Below, piece by piece: positions 35,380 to 44,539 of a stretch of DNA of 64,000 bases. Each line of letters starts with the position of its first letter. Within the stretch, counting starts at the first letter, position 1. Below the pieces are notes generated by a model. That model made no database searches. It was not told where the DNA came from and saw nothing but the letters and a program-made list of their open reading frames with translations. The DNA comes from J054 sp965223095 (GTDB lineage: Bacteria > Pseudomonadota > Gammaproteobacteria > Steroidobacterales > GCA-2729495), in the NCBI GenBank assembly GCA_965223095.1, contig OZ244979.1, positions 1,550,001 through 1,614,000 of the forward strand, given 5' to 3'. A program made the position numbers and the translations under genes.

Positions 35380-36396
35380 ATGAATTTTGATGTGATCCTA
35401 GACCCTGATATATCGCCGCAGGAAGTTTGCGAATTGGGCTTGCTGGCCGAAAGCTATGGCTTCAAGGCCGTTTGGGTGTCGAACTATCCCTCGTCGCGAG
35501 ATCCCTTTATCAATCTATGCCCCCTGGCGCTGGCCTCGAGCAAGATCCGGCTCGGTCCCTTGGTCGTCACGCCCTATGAAATGCATCCTTACAAGATCGC
35601 CAAGGCATTGGCGAGTCTCAATGAGATCTGCGGCGGACGGGCAAATCTGTTGACCGGCGGGCCCACGGGTGTGAACGCAGCCATGGGGATGGGTGTCGAT
35701 CGCATGGTTGGCCGAACGCGCGAGTGTGTAGAAATTCTCAAAGGCGCGAATCCTGATGTGGCGCTGAACTACAACGGCAAGATCTATCAGACTTGGGGTT
35801 ATCGGCCACAGTGGGCGACGGATGAACCGCCTGTTGTTTACGTGGGTGCAAACAAAGCACAAATGACCCATATGGCGACGGCTATTGCCGATGCCATCAT
35901 GCTGGGCGATACCACCGAAGAGCGCCTGGCATCGAGCTTGCAGCTCATCGATGAAAATCTCAAAAGCCATGGCCGGCGTCGCGCTGATGTGCCGGTGAGT
36001 TGTCTGGTGGCCTGGCATGTAAAACAGAATAAAGACTTATCGGCCAGCGAAGCAAAGCGTCACCTAGCACTGCGGGGCATGCTCGATATCTGGTTTCTTA
36101 AGACCTTTCTCAATGAAGAGGAAATTCGCATTGTCGATCAGAACCGGGCGAATATATTTAAAGCCTATAAAGAAGAAACGGACAGCATAGAAGGCGTGCC
36201 CGATGACATCGTGGATAAGCTAGTGGATAACTTAAGCATGGCTGGCAGCCACGATGATGTCGACAAGCACATCGCCACACTACACAGATACCGGGAGCTG
36301 GGCCTGGATGAAGTCGCCTTTAAGCTCCACAAAGATCAGGCCGAGGCGATCAAGCTCATCGGTGAGCGCATATTGCCGGAGTTTCAGGCGACTTGA
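35380..36396 (+). CDS. Luciferase-like (LLM) flavin-dependent oxidoreductase
   Basis: 338-residue TIM-barrel monooxygenase of the bacterial luciferase/F420-dependent superfamily. Typical segments are LGLLAESYGFKAVWVSNYP, IRLGPLVVTPYEMHPYKIAKALASL, GGRANLLTGGP and DEPPVVYVGANKAQM. FMNH2 or F420 use cannot be told from sequence. It is divergently transcribed from the MarR gene and followed 44 bp later by a membrane protein, so it probably belongs to a small inducible catabolic operon. Confidence 0.85.
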   Translation: MNFDVILDPDISPQEVCELGLLAESYGFKAVWVSNYPSSRDPFINLCPLALASSKIRLGPLVVTPYEMHPYKIAKALASLNEICGGRANLLTGGPTGVNAAMGMGVDRMVGRTRECVEILKGANPDVALNYNGKIYQTWGYRPQWATDEPPVVYVGANKAQMTHMATAIADAIMLGDTTEERLASSLQLIDENLKSHGRRRADVPVSCLVAWHVKQNKDLSASEAKRHLALRGMLDIWFLKTFLNEEEIRIVDQNRANIFKAYKEETDSIEGVPDDIVDKLVDNLSMAGSHDDVDKHIATLHRYRELGLDEVAFKLHKDQAEAIKLIGERILPEFQAT

Positions 36397-36440
36397 GTTT
36401 TGATATTACCGGCTGTGCCGGCTGCGAGAGATAAATTTCC

Positions 36441-37010
36441 ATGAACAATACTGCTGTCGCAACTGAAATTGACGAAGACCCACAAAAATATCTTTGGTTC
36501 GCTGTCTATATATTGATAATGGCGGTTGCGGCTCTGCCTTTGTTCGGCCTGCGCATCCCGCTGCTATTTCCTTACACGCCCACGCTAGTCGTCCATGAGT
36601 TTGCGGCCTTTGCTTTTGTCGGCCATACGTTTTTCAGCAATATCTGGTCTCTGCGGATACGCGCCACCCAGCCCAAAGAGTTTGGTGTGTGGGCGCGGGG
36701 GCATATGCGCATACTTTGTTTGTCGGTGACCGGACCCATGGCGGTTATCACGCCCGTTGCCGGGTTGATGGTGGTCGAAAGCTGGGGTGGACTTGAGGCA
36801 GCGCCCTGGGCGTGGGATTCTTATCTGGCCTTTTGGATCATGTGCGCCGTTAGCGTCGTGCCCGATGTCATTCGCTATGCGCGTAATCGACATGCTGAAG
36901 AGCCCATGCATGGCATGATCAACGGTGGTATTCGCGCGATGCTTGCCACCTTACTAACCTTCTACATCATGGTTTGCATGATGGCGAAGGTCTCGGTGAT
37001 TGCGGGTTAA
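36441..37010 (+). CDS. Polytopic membrane protein, DUF2269/CopD-like
   Basis: 189 residues with about four membrane helices (approximately 20-42, 50-70, 90-115, 128-150 and a last one near 165-187). His residues in membrane-proximal positions (VVHEFAAFAFVGHTFFSN) resemble the haem/copper-binding small membrane proteins of the DUF2269/CopD type. No signal peptide. It is likely co-transcribed with the LLM enzyme. Role unknown; an electron-transfer or membrane accessory function is only a guess. Confidence 0.6.
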   Translation: MNNTAVATEIDEDPQKYLWFAVYILIMAVAALPLFGLRIPLLFPYTPTLVVHEFAAFAFVGHTFFSNIWSLRIRATQPKEFGVWARGHMRILCLSVTGPMAVITPVAGLMVVESWGGLEAAPWAWDSYLAFWIMCAVSVVPDVIRYARNRHAEEPMHGMINGGIRAMLATLLTFYIMVCMMAKVSVIAG

Positions 37011-37018
37011 TCCATAGC

Positions 37019-38323
37019 TTAGTGATTGCCTTCATTGCTCGGCGCGCGAAAGCGCACCAGCAGCGCAAACAACAGCACCAATGCTTGGAATGCGCCGAGC
37101 ATCACAAACGGTGCCGACGGTCCGACGGCATCAAACAGTAGGCCGCCAACCATCGTGGCAATTAGTATTCCAATCGCGCCGAACCAGGCATTCGTTGCAA
37201 CAATGGTGCCGCGTTCTGTTGGCGAGGCTTCTTGTCCAATGAGCGTAATTGACGCGATGATGGCGCTGCCCTGACCAATGGCCAGCAAGACGAAAAATGG
37301 CAACATGCTGTTATCCAGCGGGGATGTGATCGTTCCCATGGAACCATAACCGGCTGCTGCAAGCGCCATGGCAAGCGCGAGTCCGGTTACGCGATTGAGT
37401 CTATCGAGTATGCTGCCGAAGATGGGCATCCACAGCAATGTCACGATACCCATGAGTCCCATGAGCTTGCCAGCATGGGCGAAGGCTTGCGGCTGACTGA
37501 CGCCGGCCTGGCCCGCCACCTGCAATACCCATACCGAAACGAACAAGCCCTTAATGGCATTGTCCGAACGTCCCGCAAAAGCCGCTAGGTAGGAGAGAAT
37601 AATCCTCGGGTTCCTCGCGGCCCGTACGCCGGCCAAGAGCGTGGTGGTGACGGGTACTTGAGGCGATGCATTGTTTGCCTGTGGCAATCCGGGTTGTAAG
37701 CCGACCCTGAAAATCATCGCGGACAGTAAACACAGTCCGGAAGCGGCCAAAAACATGGTCATACCAGCCGCCGCTGGGGCGACACCACGATCCTCCAAAA
37801 GGCCAGGAATTTGTGCCAGACCAGCGCTCATGAAAATAACGCCGAGGCCATTCATTACGCCGGTGAAGCCGAATAGCCGGCCGCGGGAACGTTCTTGGGT
37901 GTAGTCATTGCCAATGGTTGGAATCTGCGCCGACAAGGAAGCAGCACCGATGGCGAATAGTCCGCGATAGAAGAGAAGTTCCTTGAGCGACGTTGCAAAG
38001 GGGAATAAGCCATAGCCCAAACCGCAAAAAAGTATGCCGCCAATGATTAGTGGTCGCCGTCCGATTCGGTCGGCCAGCGCGCCGAACGGTACGATCAATA
38101 GAATCGCCACGACTTCGGTCACCAGCGCGAGTACACCGGTCGCGACACCTTGTTCAGCTTTTGGAATACCGAGATTGACATCCAGCAAGTAGGCCTGCAG
38201 AAAGTTCATGCCAGCCAACATCGCGATGCAGATAAACGCGGCATACATAAAAGTCCAGAAATTGAATTTCTGGACTCCGGCGGCTAGATAGACCGGCCCA
38301 ACTTTCTGGTTGCTTACTGCCAT
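37019..38323 (-). CDS. MFS transporter
   Basis: 434-residue major facilitator protein with about 12 membrane helices. The loop 2-3 signature is GALADRIGRRPLIIGG (residues ~80-95), and the corresponding half-repeat is FGSILDRLNRVTG in the second half. A substrate cannot be predicted, but it lies 17 bp downstream of the UbiD-type decarboxylase in one operon and may import that enzyme's substrate or export its product. Confidence 0.88.
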   Translation of the reverse strand: MAVSNQKVGPVYLAAGVQKFNFWTFMYAAFICIAMLAGMNFLQAYLLDVNLGIPKAEQGVATGVLALVTEVVAILLIVPFGALADRIGRRPLIIGGILFCGLGYGLFPFATSLKELLFYRGLFAIGAASLSAQIPTIGNDYTQERSRGRLFGFTGVMNGLGVIFMSAGLAQIPGLLEDRGVAPAAAGMTMFLAASGLCLLSAMIFRVGLQPGLPQANNASPQVPVTTTLLAGVRAARNPRIILSYLAAFAGRSDNAIKGLFVSVWVLQVAGQAGVSQPQAFAHAGKLMGLMGIVTLLWMPIFGSILDRLNRVTGLALAMALAAAGYGSMGTITSPLDNSMLPFFVLLAIGQGSAIIASITLIGQEASPTERGTIVATNAWFGAIGILIATMVGGLLFDAVGPSAPFVMLGAFQALVLLFALLVRFRAPSNEGNH

Positions 38324-38340
38324 GTTGTTCCAGGCAACGC

Positions 38341-39777
38341 TTAAGAACGACCCAAGCGACGTTTGAGGCGTTGAGGTACATCCAGATCAGGCAGCTTGGC
38401 TATTTCCCAGCTGGCTCTGGCTTTCTCCATATACACCTGGCTTGGTAGGGAGTTTTGACCCGGGTCGAAGCTGCGTGTCGCATCGATGACCAGCTTACTG
38501 CCAATTTTTTTGCCTTGCTTATTGGCTGCGACTGCGTGGTCCATGGGCATGGAAAATCCTTCGATGACTTCAGTGTCTCGTTGTGGGTCGTAGTGAGAAC
38601 TCATGACCCAATCTAGATCTGTTTGGTTGCGGGGGTCGATATCTTCGTCAACCATTGTGATCCGCTTTAAGCTCGTGTTTTCGGCGATCAGTCTCCCGAC
38701 TTTTTTTGCGTGACCCGGATAGAGGGATTTCATTGCCAGCACGATATGCGCTCCGCCCCCGCCGAACATCAGATCGATATGGGCATCTTGAATGCTCGTT
38801 TCACCGAAGGAATCTTGCAGCATGTGTATCACCACGGGCGCATTCGTTAAGCTTTGCATGACCGTGCTTTCCGACGGCGGCAGCTGGCTGCTTAAGCCGT
38901 AGTAGATTGCTTGGTCGCGGTGGGTAATGGCGGTGATCCGGGCCACGGGCTTAGGCGTGCCGCCGCTCATGTATCCGGCTGATTCGCCAAAGGGCCCTTC
39001 GGTTTGCATCTCACCGGGTATGACCTCGCCTTCGATAATTATTTCGGCCTGCGCGGGAACGAGCAAATCCGAACTTATCGCGCGAACGGTTTCCACGCCG
39101 GATTCCTTGAGGCCGCCAGCAAGGGTGATTTCGTCCATTCCCCTGGGTAGATTAGCAACCGAAGCTAAATGTACCGCGGGCTCGGCGCCGACAACCCAGG
39201 CGATTGGCGCGGGCTGGTCGTTTTGCAGCCAGCTATCCGCATAGGCATGTCCTTGCCGGCCGGGGTTGAGGTTGACGATCACCGTGTTGGCGTCACGTAC
39301 CTGGGTCCGGTAGACGCCGATATTCTGCGTGCCGGTGTCCGCATGACTGGTTACCGTGCTGGTCGTTATATAGGCACCCGCGTCCTTACCGGGCGTCCAA
39401 ACCGGAATGGGCAGGCCGGATAGCGTCGCGTCTTTACCCAATAGGACATTCTCTTGGCAGGGCGCGGCGCTGACTTGCACTGGCTCTATTGGCTTGCTCA
39501 ATGCGCGCAGCCATTTTTCATTCAGCGAAGGTATTTGGGTTTGCAAGGCGAAGGCATAGGTCCTCGGCGATGCGCCGAGGGCGCCAATCACCAACGGAAA
39601 TCTCGCGCCAGTAACATTTTCAAACCACAAGCCGAAACGTTGCTCCATGGGCAGGGCGTGAAACATCCATTTGGCCATGCTGGCCGGCTCCCAGCTCGGA
39701 TCCACTGGTTCGGTAACTCGCCGCAGCAAGCCACGCGCTTCGGCCGCCATGAGAAATTCGCGAAAAGAATTATGCAT
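38341..39777 (-). CDS. UbiD-family (prFMN-dependent) decarboxylase
   Basis: 478 residues, usual for UbiD/Fdc enzymes. The prenylated-FMN site and catalytic Glu pair are in EGPFGESAGYMSGG (Glu-x4-Glu), with the Arg of the triad in the INIGVYRTQ-like strand (NIGVYRTQVRD). It reversibly decarboxylates unsaturated or aromatic acids. It needs UbiX-made prFMN, and no UbiX gene is in the window. Not obviously the ubiquinone-pathway UbiD because of its context next to an MFS transporter and MarR/LLM genes; a dedicated catabolic or detoxification role is inferred. Confidence 0.87.
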   Translation of the reverse strand: MHNSFREFLMAAEARGLLRRVTEPVDPSWEPASMAKWMFHALPMEQRFGLWFENVTGARFPLVIGALGASPRTYAFALQTQIPSLNEKWLRALSKPIEPVQVSAAPCQENVLLGKDATLSGLPIPVWTPGKDAGAYITTSTVTSHADTGTQNIGVYRTQVRDANTVIVNLNPGRQGHAYADSWLQNDQPAPIAWVVGAEPAVHLASVANLPRGMDEITLAGGLKESGVETVRAISSDLLVPAQAEIIIEGEVIPGEMQTEGPFGESAGYMSGGTPKPVARITAITHRDQAIYYGLSSQLPPSESTVMQSLTNAPVVIHMLQDSFGETSIQDAHIDLMFGGGGAHIVLAMKSLYPGHAKKVGRLIAENTSLKRITMVDEDIDPRNQTDLDWVMSSHYDPQRDTEVIEGFSMPMDHAVAANKQGKKIGSKLVIDATRSFDPGQNSLPSQVYMEKARASWEIAKLPDLDVPQRLKRRLGRS

Positions 39778-39976
39778 GTTGATGTGCAGAAAACTCGCCG
39801 TTGGCGGAGCCGGCTGAGTAGAAGTTTAAGTCATTGGGCGCAGAAAAGTCGGACAAAATGCGGTTGCCCGATGGATTGGTCGGCTATTAGCCGCCCAGAC
39901 GGTACGCGCAAGTATCGATTGTCGGTGGGCGGTTTGGAAACCGCCGGGACCCGGAGCTTGATTTATTGCAATCTGG

Positions 39977-40015
39977 AAAAAAAGAAACGCCGACTCGGCA
40001 GACACCGAGCCGGCG
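39977..40015 (-). terminator. Rho-independent terminator for the PEP-CTERM-like gene
   Basis: On the minus strand CGCCGGCTCGG pairs with CCGAGTCGGCG (one G-T pair) around a short loop, followed by TTTCTTTTTTT. It lies 35 bp after the stop of the 40050-40763 gene. Confidence 0.9.
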
Positions 40016-40049
40016 AGGAGCCATGAGGGGGAGGCACCTAAAAGTTATC

Positions 40050-40763
40050 CTAACAACGTCGACGGCTCACCATGAGCAGACTAAGCGCTGAACCGAATAG
40101 CCAGATGGCTGGTGAAATCGGCACGACCGTGGCGGTCAGTGAACTCAGCCAAAAACGGTCATCCTGGTCGCCCAGTCGCGCTCCCACTAGCAGGGCGTTG
40201 CCCGTTTGGCCACCCAGGCCAACGGTCAACGGATCATTACCTGGCGAGTTGAACAATGTCAGCGCCGGACCAAAACCCAAGGATGATAGATCGCCGAGCT
40301 CCGCACCGCTTAGCTGTGCCGGATTTAGCAAGTCACCAATCCAGTAGGTCACATCACGGTCGTGATTACCCACGGAATTAATAACGATTTCGTCCAGCGA
40401 GACGGTTTCCGGGAAGAACAACAGCAGCCAATCCTGCTTGCCATTGCCCTTGTTCTCGATCGGCCGATGGCCATTCGCTTGCTCACAGACACTTGGGTTG
40501 TTAAACCCCGCGTGACAAGCACCGAGCCCGTCCATGGACTGCGTTACGGTTGCAGCACCGAGAATGTCAGAACCGCGATTGGCCCATGCCGAGGTGCTTA
40601 GTAGAACTCCTTGGTCGATAAACTCAATGACGTTACCAATTGAACTGCCATATTGCGTACCGTTACCGGTAGCCAAAGAATAGTTTAGGCTCGTCGCCCA
40701 TGTTGGTCCAGCAGTGACCAACAGCGACAGGCACACAAAAACGCTGCTGATTATTTTCTTCAT
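40050..40763 (-). CDS. VPxxP/PEP-CTERM-type exported surface protein
   Basis: 237 residues. N-terminal signal peptide ending TAGPTWA at about residue 23. The C-terminal tripartite sorting signal is VPISPAIWLFGSALSLL followed by the basic tail RRR, the layout of VPLPA/PEP-CTERM proteins processed by an exosortase. The middle domain is beta-rich (Asn/Gly/Ser) and likely extracellular. No exosortase is in the window. It is monocistronic with a terminator. The region upstream has a stem-loop at 40801-40823. Confidence 0.8.
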   Translation of the reverse strand: MKKIISSVFVCLSLLVTAGPTWATSLNYSLATGNGTQYGSSIGNVIEFIDQGVLLSTSAWANRGSDILGAATVTQSMDGLGACHAGFNNPSVCEQANGHRPIENKGNGKQDWLLLFFPETVSLDEIVINSVGNHDRDVTYWIGDLLNPAQLSGAELGDLSSLGFGPALTLFNSPGNDPLTVGLGGQTGNALLVGARLGDQDDRFWLSSLTATVVPISPAIWLFGSALSLLMVSRRRC

Positions 40764-41359
40764 CGATCAATAACCCCTTATTGACTACGCGACACATTGA
40801 CGAGGGAATCCCTAACTCCCTCGGGTGTGCATTGGGCGACAGATCGAACTTGAGCGTTGTGAACCGCTTCACATTATTGCGATGAAATTCGTCGGGGTTC
40901 TTTACGGAAATTTTTTCGATTTATAAATCGCCTTTCTTTTCATGGGTTTGCGACTTTTTAACAGAAGCAAGAACTGGGTGGCGTTGAGCTCAATAATCGC
41001 GATTTGTGGCGCTTTTTGTGGAACACATCCTTTCCATAGATGGAAAAATTTTCCGTGTTATGTAGACCAATACTTTGGATATAGGTAAATCTTTTGTTTT
41101 TCTTGTCGAAATTATCTTGTTCGACGCAGGTGAATTTACCGCTGCTAACGGCCAGCCGTCGCCGATAAGTCAGTCTGAAACTTTGTGAGTCTTCGCTGTT
41201 CGGATTCGTATTTAAGGGCAATTTGCGCCTTAGCAAGACCGGTTTGATGTTGGTTAGCAAGAGCAGCGACAAGCTACTCGTTATGAGGCAGTGCCGAGAA
41301 AAGGCAATAGATACAGAAACTTAGTATCTGGTTTCGCGCAGCTAACTTTGCGACGAGCG
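40764..41359. other. 596-bp intergenic region
   Basis: AT-rich gap between two leftward genes. It contains a stem-loop CGAGGGA/TCCCTCG (40801-40823), a perfect palindrome CGATTTATAAATCG (40917-40930) and TTTCCATAGATGGAAA (41031-41046). It should hold the promoter of the PEP-CTERM-like gene. Short leftward open frames (for example 40958-41272) have no recognisable product, so I do not call a gene. Confidence 0.5.
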
Positions 41360-42181
41360 CTAGGACTTGTCGGGTCCGCGCCATCCGGGATAGAAGGGGG
41401 TATAGGGGTCCGTTTTGTAGTCGTCCACTACGTATCCGGTGCAGCGGGGTATGCGGGCCTTGGTTCGCTTGGCGTAGTTCAATACGCTTGGCGCCGCCCA
41501 CGGTGCCGGAAAACGCATCCCTAAGCCTGCTGATACGCAGGCGAGAACTTGGGCGCCTACAAAAATTGCGTAGTTTTCATAGAGGCTTAGATAAGGGAGC
41601 ATGATCAATAGATTGGGAATGTGACAGCAAGTAGCCTTGATGATCTGCGTCATCGGCGTGTCGTGTTCCGGCGCGATGTAGTGATCCCAATAGATGTTGT
41701 GCCAATTTGGCTGGTACATGGCCAGCAAGCAGAACGTTAGAATGCCTGTCCACAAGCTTGATAAACCAATATAGCCAATCAATAGCCAAACCGATAGAAA
41801 AAGTTGCCCGGAGCTTGAGCCCCAGAGGAAACCGAAAACGCCTGAGATCAGTGGGTTTTTCTTACGTTCAAATACCGGCGTGAAGTAGCACCATAAAACG
41901 CTGTACGCACATATGACGAACAGCAATACGCAGCCGGTATATATCCACCAAGCGCGGCTTTCTAGTTGTGCTGGTGTGGCGAGGGGCGTGTGTAGGATAA
42001 GCTCCATGGCACCCGTTAGGTACGAGAGCGTCCAGCAGCAGCAAAAGTACAGGCCAGCGCGCAGCCAGGCTAGTTTAGGGTAGTACTGATCCCATGGGTG
42101 TGAGCGATACCGCGTATTTAGGCGTATTGCGATACCCAGACCCAAGAGTGCGACTAGGCCGGCAAAGATTTCTAGCATCAA
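41360..42181 (-). CDS. Polytopic membrane protein next to desaturase
   Basis: 273 residues with about six or seven membrane helices. The conserved-looking loop NWHNIYWDHYIAPEHDTP carries several His/Asp residues in a membrane-proximal position, which could bind metal. I do not recognise the family. It lies 12 bp downstream of the fatty-acid desaturase in the same operon, so it may act on the same lipid or supply electrons. Any enzymatic role is inference. Confidence 0.6.
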   Translation of the reverse strand: MMLEIFAGLVALLGLGIAIRLNTRYRSHPWDQYYPKLAWLRAGLYFCCCWTLSYLTGAMELILHTPLATPAQLESRAWWIYTGCVLLFVICAYSVLWCYFTPVFERKKNPLISGVFGFLWGSSSGQLFLSVWLLIGYIGLSSLWTGILTFCLLAMYQPNWHNIYWDHYIAPEHDTPMTQIIKATCCHIPNLLIMLPYLSLYENYAIFVGAQVLACVSAGLGMRFPAPWAAPSVLNYAKRTKARIPRCTGYVVDDYKTDPYTPFYPGWRGPDKS

Positions 42182-42193
42182 TCCGTGGGTGTC

Positions 42194-42982
42194 TTAACTT
42201 TCCGCCAGCACGAAGGGGGCATTGCGAATCAAGTTCTCGGGTATTCGATGCTTAATTTTCTCGTGCAGCTCCGGTAGCTTTGACCAATGCAGGCCTTGCC
42301 GATAGTGGTGAGCCGTATGATAGCCAAGATTGCCCGTTAACAGATTAAAAAGAGGGTTCATGTTGTTGTATGAGCCCTCGAATTGATCCTCTACATCTAG
42401 TCCCGCATGATGATCGTAGGTTACCCAAGACGTAAACATCAGGCTCACGATCATGGGCAATACAAACACGAATAGTGCGGGGACTAATCGCAGCCAGCAT
42501 AGGAATGCTACCGCGACAAAGGTGAGGCTGCTAAAGAGAATAAAGTCGCGCTGCAAGCGAGGGAATCTGCGGCCGACCAAGTAACCTCTATAGTAGGCCG
42601 TTGCGGAAACCGAAAGCGTATACTCCAGCGGATTCATTATCCGTCCATTACGGAATTTCCACCGGCTTTCGTCGCGCGATTGATCAAGGAAATTCTTGTG
42701 GTGTCCCTGAACATGGTGCAAAACCCATAGATTCGTCGTGACACCCGTTTGTAAGGCGTAGACAAACTCCAAAAACCGATTGAGCGCGCTGCCATGGAAG
42801 GTCATGCTGTGCTGGTGATGGTGATTCCACGCGCAGACAATGCCTTTCGGAAGAATCATGACCAGAGCGTACAAGCTCAGCCAAGCCGCGGAATCTACAG
42901 AAAAGTAAATCGCAAAGTCTAGGGCGCCGATAAGTAGTACGAGCATCACCGGAATTCGATCCGCTGCAAATCTAAAAAACAT
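42194..42982 (-). CDS. Membrane fatty-acid desaturase
   Basis: 262-residue membrane-bound di-iron desaturase (PF00487 type). The histidine boxes are WNHHHQH, HHVQGHHKN and YHTAHHYRQGLHW, supplying the di-iron ligands, interspersed with about four membrane helices. It introduces a double bond into (or hydroxylates) an acyl chain in the inner membrane. It is 182 bp downstream of the radical SAM gene, in the same direction as the chorismatase arm of the aryl-polyene cluster, but membership is not proven. Confidence 0.82.
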   Translation of the reverse strand: MFFRFAADRIPVMLVLLIGALDFAIYFSVDSAAWLSLYALVMILPKGIVCAWNHHHQHSMTFHGSALNRFLEFVYALQTGVTTNLWVLHHVQGHHKNFLDQSRDESRWKFRNGRIMNPLEYTLSVSATAYYRGYLVGRRFPRLQRDFILFSSLTFVAVAFLCWLRLVPALFVFVLPMIVSLMFTSWVTYDHHAGLDVEDQFEGSYNNMNPLFNLLTGNLGYHTAHHYRQGLHWSKLPELHEKIKHRIPENLIRNAPFVLAES

Positions 42983-43164
42983 GAGAATCTAGTCGCGTAT
43001 TCGGGGGGTTGTGCCGGGCGGCAGTGTTCGCCTTGTAGGCTGTGCTGATCGCTTGATCATGCCAAGGCTTGACTCGGGTAGTCTGTGTGCAGTGCTAGCA
43101 TGGGCGGATTATAGTGTAGTTGTGCATTGAAACTGTTAACTCGGTCAACTCATCTGTTGTCGAG

Positions 43165-44526
43165 TCACCGGTGAACTGGCGTGCTGATTCTTTTATACCG
43201 CGCAGGCCCGCGCACATGTTGCCACAGGGGCCCATGCATGCCGCTGGCTCGAAGTGTCTTGAAGAGGTCCTCGCTGAAGTTGATGCCTAGTGCCGGAATA
43301 CTCCACTGTGGAAAATCCGCTTTGTGCATCACTAACAGTTCTTCAATCTTCCGGCGCAGTGTCTGTCTCTTGGCCCGAAGTTCCGGATCAAGGGTTTCGT
43401 AGTCATCTACCCAGATCATGATTATCGCGCTGAACGGGTCCAAATCTACAATGAAGTCAAGACTGCGCTTCACATCGTCAAGGGATTCACCCTCGGTACC
43501 CAGTATGAATGTATGGCAGTCGGGAATTTCAGCCTCTACGCAGATCCGGTGTAGCCGTCGGACATGTTCCGTGGTGAACCCTTTATGCAATCTGTCTAGC
43601 ACCTCATCACAGCCAGAATCTGAGCCAATTTCCATGCCGGCACAAGCCGCTTGGCGCGCCAGGCCGGCAAATTCCTCATCGAAGCCCAGGGGATTGGCAT
43701 AGCAAGTCCAGGGTATTGACCAATTCTGGGCGATGAGTTCGCGGCAAACATTCTTCGCGTGGGTTTTCGGTAGGTTAAATACCGAGTCGACGATAAAAAA
43801 ATGATTGATCCCGGGTTGTTGCGCCAGCGCCAGCTGCATTTCGGCAACCACCGCCTCGGGCCGCCGTACTCGGCCAACCCGACCTTCGATAATCGGGTAG
43901 GTGCAGTAGTCGCAACGTAGCGGGCATCCACGTTTGGTTTGGACGGAGTCGATGCCGAATTCGCGATAATAACGTGCATCTGCCAGGCGGCGATCTGGAT
44001 TTTCTAGCTGCGTCATATCCAAAAAGCTTGGCGGTTTAGGGTTCGTTTTCACGCTACCCGCCTCTAGACGGTAAAGGCCGCCCACCGATTCCAGGCCTTC
44101 TCCGTTTTTTTCCAAAGCGGAGACCAGTGCTGGAAATGCTTCTTCACCTTCGCCGGCGATACCGAACTCCGGCTTTAGTTCGGCCATCAGCTCCTGGGGC
44201 ATGACGCTGAACCCCGATCCGCCTAATACCACGGGGGCCGAGCTGTTGTCGTGAATCGTGTCAATTAGGCCGGCGTAGTAGTTGAGATTGTCCGATAAAC
44301 CGGAGTAGTCGTTGTTTTGAATATTCCGCATGCCTAGAGCCACGAGATCAGGCTGAAAATCGCGCAATGCAGCTCGTAGTGCAGCCCGTGGATCGTCTGC
44401 AAAGCAAAGGTCTAGCAGATGTTTTTCGTGCTCTGAGGAGACGCTTGCCATGACATAGAGTAGGCCTAGCGGAATGACAGCATCGGGTAGCTGCTCGCGG
44501 TTGCCGGATACGAAAATTATGCGCAC
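43165..44526 (-). CDS. B12-binding-domain radical SAM protein
   Basis: About 453 residues: an N-terminal cobalamin-binding-like Rossmann domain (about 1-150, with LGLLYVMAS, LVALGMRN and PVVLGGSGFSVMPQ), then a radical SAM TIM barrel with the [4Fe-4S] motif GCPLRCDYC (CxxxCxxC, about residues 199-207). The canonical cobalamin DxHxxG is not obvious, so the cobalamin domain may be degenerate. I start at GTG 44526 (13 bp after the chorismatase stop). An upstream ATG at 44595 would overlap that gene by 56 bp. It may methylate or rearrange the aryl head group or the polyene; that is inference from position. Confidence 0.82.
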   Translation of the reverse strand: MRIIFVSGNREQLPDAVIPLGLLYVMASVSSEHEKHLLDLCFADDPRAALRAALRDFQPDLVALGMRNIQNNDYSGLSDNLNYYAGLIDTIHDNSSAPVVLGGSGFSVMPQELMAELKPEFGIAGEGEEAFPALVSALEKNGEGLESVGGLYRLEAGSVKTNPKPPSFLDMTQLENPDRRLADARYYREFGIDSVQTKRGCPLRCDYCTYPIIEGRVGRVRRPEAVVAEMQLALAQQPGINHFFIVDSVFNLPKTHAKNVCRELIAQNWSIPWTCYANPLGFDEEFAGLARQAACAGMEIGSDSGCDEVLDRLHKGFTTEHVRRLHRICVEAEIPDCHTFILGTEGESLDDVKRSLDFIVDLDPFSAIIMIWVDDYETLDPELRAKRQTLRRKIEELLVMHKADFPQWSIPALGINFSEDLFKTLRASGMHGPLWQHVRGPARYKRISTPVHR

Positions 44527-44539
44527 GGAACTGGCAACA

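Noticed and set aside
39454..40026. 190-codon frame on the plus strand opposite the UbiD start
   Set aside because: Mostly antisense to the UbiD-type gene and ends in the terminator region.
40958..41272. 104-codon frame upstream of the PEP-CTERM-like gene
   Set aside because: Basic, unstructured composition and no recognisable start signal; more likely an intergenic chance frame.
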